Assembly (NCBI RefSeq): GCF_014930365.1
Contig: NZ_JABXWI010000006.1
Span: forward strand, 1-64,000
DNA length: 64,000 nucleotides
DNA from: Streptomyces caniscabiei
Lineage (GTDB): Bacteria > Actinomycetota > Actinomycetes > Streptomycetales > Streptomycetaceae
Direction of reading: 5' to 3'
The notes beneath the pieces are model-generated. The model had not been told where the DNA came from and did no database searches. It worked only from the letters and a program-made list of their open reading frames with translations. Of the stretch, positions 60,838-64,000 are shown in pieces. The stretch's first letter is position 1; each line of letters starts with the position of its first letter. Position numbers and translations under genes: made by a program.

Positions 60838-61653
60838 GTGAACACCGCCCCGCCCTGGCGGATCCACGGCCTGAGCGTCGAGGGCTACCGGCACCGGCGC
60901 CAGGGCCTGCCCTGCCAGGACGCCTGCGCCGCCGCCGCCACGCCCTCCGTCGCCGTGCTCGCCGTCGCCGACGGGGCGGGCAGCCGGCCCCGCTCGGAGG
61001 AGGGCGCCCGGCTCGCGGTCGGGCTCGCCACGGACCACTTCGTACGGCGGGCCGAGGCGGCCGTGGAGACACGGCCGGGGGAGGCCGTGCACGAGCTGCT
61101 GCGGGAGGCGCTGCGCGACGTCAGCGAGGACTTCCTCGACCGGACCGGCGCCGACGCGCCCGACTTCGCGACCACGCTCACGGTGGTGGTGCTCGCGCCC
61201 GGCTGGCTCGGGCACATCTCCGTGGGCGACGGGTTCGTCGTCGTCCGGGCCGGGACCGAGGACGGGGAGCGGCAGTTCCACCTGCTGCCGCAGGCCGCCG
61301 CGGCGAGCGAGTACAGCAACGAGACGGTGTTCCTGACCTCGCCGGACGTGGCGCGCTGGACCCACACCGAGTGCGTCCTGGACGACGGTGTCGACGGGGT
61401 GCTCCTCTCCACGGACGGGCTCGCGCAGGCCATGCTCAACCGGTCGGGCGACGGCGCGCAGTCACCGAACACCTCGTTCGCCGACGCCGTCTTCCGCTCC
61501 CTGGACTCCGCCGCCGAGGACGACCGCGACCCCAACCTGGCCGCTCTCCTGCGCTCCGACCGCCTCACCGCCCTCAACGCCGACGACAAGACCCTGCTGC
61601 GCGCCGTCCGCACCGCCCCGGCGATGAGCGCGCCCCCAGCTCATCAGCGGTGA
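60838..61653 (+). CDS. PP2C-family Ser/Thr protein phosphatase
   Basis: 271 residues from a GTG with GGGAGG 6 nt upstream inside the vWA gene end. PP2C motifs: GLSVEGYRHRRQGLPCQDA, VADGAGS (metal Asp), FATTLTVVVLAPG, ISVGDGFVV, LLSTDGLAQ and NADDKTLL (Asp). All metal ligands appear present, so it should be active. As the middle gene of the triad it would reverse phosphorylation made by the neighbouring kinase. Confidence 0.92.
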   Translation: MNTAPPWRIHGLSVEGYRHRRQGLPCQDACAAAATPSVAVLAVADGAGSRPRSEEGARLAVGLATDHFVRRAEAAVETRPGEAVHELLREALRDVSEDFLDRTGADAPDFATTLTVVVLAPGWLGHISVGDGFVVVRAGTEDGERQFHLLPQAAAASEYSNETVFLTSPDVARWTHTECVLDDGVDGVLLSTDGLAQAMLNRSGDGAQSPNTSFADAVFRSLDSAAEDDRDPNLAALLRSDRLTALNADDKTLLRAVRTAPAMSAPPAHQR

Positions 61654-61686
61654 CGACCGCCTCGACGAACACGCGGAGGTACGGCC

Positions 61687-62847
61687 ATGAGCGGCCGCAC
61701 GGTCTTTCTCGACGGTAGGCGGGTCACTCTGGCCGAGTTGCCGTTGAAAGGGGGTGGACAGGCGGCCGTGTTCCCGGTGGAGGGGGACACGAGCATCGTC
61801 GTCAAGATCTACCGGGACACCCCGGGGCCGGACCAGGAACGGCGGCTGGCCCGGATGCTGACCATGTCACCGCTGGCCGCCCGGCCCACGGACGCCAGCC
61901 AGCCACCGGAGCTGGCGTGGCCCACCGCGATCGCCCGGGACGCGAACGGCGCGTTCCTCGGCTACGCCATGCGCCGCTTCGGGGAACCCCAACACGTCCA
62001 GCTGGTCGGCCTGTTCACCCGAGTCCAGCGCCTGAAGCTCTTCCCGGACCGGGCCGACTGGCGCTTCCTGCTGGGCGTCGCCTGGAACCTCGCCTTCATG
62101 ACGGCCCGGATGCACTACGACAACCTCGTCATCGGCGACTTCTCCAGCAGCAACGTCGTCGTCGATGCCAACGGGTTCGTCACCTTCCTCGACTGCGACT
62201 CCATCGCCTTCACCGACCCGGTCACCCGGGAACTCTTCCCCTGCCTGATGCACACCACCGACTACTCGTCCCCCGAGCGCCAGACGGGCGGCCCCGCGAC
62301 ACGGCAGAGCGACGACTTCGCCCTGGCCGTCCTCGTCTACCAGCTGCTCACCGCCGGCAACCACCCCTTCGGCGGGGTGCCGCACGAGAGCGCCTCCGAG
62401 TCCACCGTCAAGGACAACATCGCCGCGAGCTGCAGCTATGTCGTCCGTCCCGAGCGGGTCACCATCCCACGCGGCACGATCGACCCGTCCGTCCTGCCGA
62501 CCGAACTCCTCGCCCTCGCCAAGGCCGCGTTCGGGCCCGGCGTGGAGGACCCCGACGCGCGGCCGCAGGCCGAGGCGTGGCTCCGGGCCCTCGACAAGGA
62601 GCGCGGCCAGGTGCGGGCCTGCACGGTGCGGCCCCTGCACACGTACGGCTCCCATCTGCCGACCTGTCCCTGGTGCACGCGGGCCGCGGTCACCGGGCAC
62701 GACGTGTTCAACGGGCCGCGGGCGGCTTCGGTCCCGGTGCGGGTGGCTCCGCCGGATCAGCCGCCGTCTCCGTACGCGGCGTTGAAGGTGTTGGCGGTGG
62801 TGGTGGGGGTGGTGTTGCTGATTGTGATTCTGGCGAGTGCGGGGTGA
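61687..62847 (+). CDS. divergent protein kinase with zinc-ribbon and C-terminal membrane helix (TerY-P triad)
   Basis: 386 residues. Kinase core: Gly-rich LKGGGQAAVF (20-29), K40 in VVKIYR, catalytic loop VIGDFSSSN (D151, N156) in place of HRDxKPxN, and FLDCDS in place of DFG. Activation-segment TTDYSSPERQTG and a DDFALAVLVYQLL helix are kinase-like. Then a CPWC pair (about 327-330) suggesting a small zinc site and one C-terminal membrane helix (about 366-384), so the kinase is tail-anchored facing the cytosol. GGAGG 7 nt before the ATG. It completes the vWA-PP2C-kinase triad. Confidence 0.87.
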   Translation: MSGRTVFLDGRRVTLAELPLKGGGQAAVFPVEGDTSIVVKIYRDTPGPDQERRLARMLTMSPLAARPTDASQPPELAWPTAIARDANGAFLGYAMRRFGEPQHVQLVGLFTRVQRLKLFPDRADWRFLLGVAWNLAFMTARMHYDNLVIGDFSSSNVVVDANGFVTFLDCDSIAFTDPVTRELFPCLMHTTDYSSPERQTGGPATRQSDDFALAVLVYQLLTAGNHPFGGVPHESASESTVKDNIAASCSYVVRPERVTIPRGTIDPSVLPTELLALAKAAFGPGVEDPDARPQAEAWLRALDKERGQVRACTVRPLHTYGSHLPTCPWCTRAAVTGHDVFNGPRAASVPVRVAPPDQPPSPYAALKVLAVVVGVVLLIVILASAG

Positions 62848-62900
62848 AGGGGGCCGGGGGGTGCGTGGGGGTGCCCGTTTCGTCGCCGGGTGCGGGTGGG

Positions 62901-63086
62901 TGGGGCTTCTCGCGCAGTTCCCCGCGCCCCTGAAAAGCAGGGGCTGCGCCCCGTGCTTTTCATCCCGCAGCCCGGTCGTCTTTCATCCCGCAGCCCCGTC
63001 GTCTTTCAGGGCCGCGGGGCTGTGGTCTTTCAGGCCCGCAGGGCCTGGGCCTTCAGGGGCGCGGGGAACTGCGCGAGAAGCCCCAC
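62901..63086. repeat. dispersed palindromic repeat, copy 5 (expanded)
   Basis: Arms CGCGCAGTTCCCCGCGCCCC at 62911-62930 and the complement at 63056-63075. The interior is longer than in the other copies, with a 23-bp tandem duplication (TTTCATCCCGCAGCCC) near 62958-63003 and several CTTTCAGG words. It separates the convergent triad and XpaC-like genes and may terminate both. Confidence 0.85.
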
Positions 63087-63135
63087 CGGACCCGCACCCG
63101 CCGACGCACCCGTACCCCCGAGCTGCTGGGCGCCC

Positions 63136-63738
63136 CTACCCCGACCGGTCCTCCAGGTAGCGCGTGTGGGACTCCTGTCGGCGCGCCTCCGTGTCGCGCA
63201 GGGCGGTCGCCAGGTGGCACAACTCCTCCTGAAGCAGGCCGAGTTGGCGCTCAAGGTGCCGCTCCGGCGGTTCCGTGCCCGGGGTCAGGCGGGTCCACCA
63301 GCGTGTGCGGACGAACGTGTCGACGGCCTCGGGAACGTCCTGACGGACGGCCCGCGAGAGGGCGTGCACACCCTCGGGGTCATGGGCGAGCACCTCCGCG
63401 ACCCAGCCGGGATCGAGAAGGGCCGCGAGAAGTTCCGTCAGCTCGGTGAGCCGGCCGGCCGCCGCGGGCGGCAGCTCGATGTCGGCGAGATATGTACGCA
63501 GCGTGTCGAAGTCGGCTCGCAGTTCGTCGAGTTGGGCGGACGGATCTGCGAAGTCCGGCGGAGCCACCCGCTCCGGCGGAGCGATCAGCGCGCCCGCGCC
63601 GTACAGCCCGACGACCACGACCGGCCAGTACGGTCCAGCGACCCCCGCGAAGGTCAGCCCGAGCCCGGCGACCCCGAGCGCGCTGCCGGTGAGGTTCTTG
63701 CGGGACTCGACGTACGCCATGAATCTACTGGTAGCCAC
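63136..63738 (-). CDS. XpaC-like membrane-associated protein
   Basis: 200 residues. Near the N-terminus MAYVESRKNL is followed by two hydrophobic helices in a hairpin (about 17-60, with GPYWPVVVVGLYGAGALIAP), then an all-helical cytosolic domain with coiled-coil character (LDELRADFDTLRTYLADIEL, and a C-terminal EELCHLATALRDTEARRQ). This layout matches XpaC, the partner of TelA in tellurite-resistance-type loci. Either GTG 63738 (GAGGAG 4 nt upstream, 14-bp overlap with the upstream gene) or ATG 63720 may be the start. Assignment to XpaC is by architecture. Confidence 0.65.
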   Translation of the reverse strand: MATSRFMAYVESRKNLTGSALGVAGLGLTFAGVAGPYWPVVVVGLYGAGALIAPPERVAPPDFADPSAQLDELRADFDTLRTYLADIELPPAAAGRLTELTELLAALLDPGWVAEVLAHDPEGVHALSRAVRQDVPEAVDTFVRTRWWTRLTPGTEPPERHLERQLGLLQEELCHLATALRDTEARRQESHTRYLEDRSG

Positions 63739-64000
63739 GGATCTCCTCGAAGGCGCCGTCCAGCGAGCCCTGCCGGGCGTCGAAGAGACGGCCGCCGGTC
63801 AGGTCGGCGATGTGCTCCAGTTCGTCCCGGTCGGAGTCGCCGAAGAGGATCGGGAAGACGGGGATCTGCCGCTCGGCGGCGGGCAACCGGTCGTAGAAGG
63901 CGTCGAAGTCGGCGGGGCTCGCGCCCTCCGTGTTCTCGCCGTCCGTCATCAGCACGATCGAGGTGAAGGTGTCCCGGTCGCCGCTGCCGAGATGTTCGTA
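63725..64000 (-). CDS. von Willebrand A domain protein, C-terminal end only
   Basis: The last 91 residues of a gene that continues past base 64000. The MIDAS Asp is in VLMTDGENTEG, followed by PADFDAFYDRLP, PVFPILFGDSD and the closing GGRLFDARQGSLDGAFEEIRGYQ helix (given as GGRLFDARQGSLDGAFEEI). In Streptomyces, longer proteins with a substrate-binding domain fused to a C-terminal vWA domain sit beside XpaC and TelA; this is likely one, by inference. Translationally coupled to the XpaC-like gene. Confidence 0.75.
   Translation of the reverse strand, partial: YEHLGSGDRDTFTSIVLMTDGENTEGASPADFDAFYDRLPAAERQIPVFPILFGDSDRDELEHIADLTGGRLFDARQGSLDGAFEEIRGYQ

Overview
The window is chromosomal DNA from a Streptomyces species. 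The support is very high GC with strong third-position bias, frequent GTG/TTG starts, many 4-bp overlapping starts, likely leaderless mRNAs, a mycothiol amidase gene (mca), a sortase-E type LAXTG protein, and a gene order (pccB, birA, cya, enoyl-CoA hydratase, GGDEF, hutH ... msrA, cystathionine gamma-synthase, threonine dehydratase, greA, mca ... PEP carboxykinase) that I recall from the conserved core of Streptomyces chromosomes. No rRNA gene, intact tRNA gene, CRISPR array, transposase or phage module is visible.

Layout. 0-9 kb: the 5' end of pccB (leftward), then biotin ligase, adenylate cyclase, a proline-rich membrane protein, enoyl-CoA hydratase, a GAF-GGDEF protein, histidine ammonia-lyase and a small LAXTG surface protein. 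9-17 kb: cell-envelope genes (lipoprotein L,D-transpeptidase, MacB/FtsX-type ABC exporter, large subtilisin-like secreted protease). 17-26 kb: a MmyB-type regulator divergent from a zinc alcohol dehydrogenase, a metallo-beta-lactamase-fold protein, msrA, an M48 membrane protease flanked by two paralogous membrane-anchored proteins, and cystathionine gamma-synthase. 26-34 kb: a sigma-factor-like protein with a coupled small membrane protein, MarR regulator and divergent threonine dehydratase, a DrrAB-type ABC exporter behind a palindrome-controlled promoter, greA, a DUF4307-type protein, mca and its small membrane partner. 34-39 kb: a 1092-residue STAND/NB-ARC-like ATPase with TPRs and a DUF255 thioredoxin-fold protein.

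39.6-46.4 kb is a four-gene operon in which every junction is a 4-bp start/stop overlap: a processive GT2, a GT39-like membrane glycosyltransferase, a DPM1/GtrA-type GT2 and a secreted galactose/glyoxal-oxidase-like radical copper oxidase with a C-terminal Excalibur motif. It looks like a dedicated system for making and oxidising an exported glycan. 46.4-50.8 kb is an accessory patch: three tiny overlapping genes, a GntR regulator with matching operators at two promoters, a divergent methyltransferase operon, and a sequence resembling a tRNA 3' half, suggesting past site-specific integration.

51-57 kb holds a TauE/SafE permease, a Mut7-C RNase-like protein, a TetR regulator, a hemolysin III protein and PEP carboxykinase. 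From 57 kb to the end lies a phospho-signalling island: Ser/Thr kinase, YbjN-like protein, a single-pass membrane protein, then a TerY-like vWA protein, a PP2C phosphatase and a divergent kinase (the TerY-P triad arrangement), facing an XpaC-like protein and a second vWA protein that runs off the end. This island and the glycan/oxidase operon are the two most interesting systems here. Five copies of one dispersed palindromic intergenic repeat are scattered through the window.
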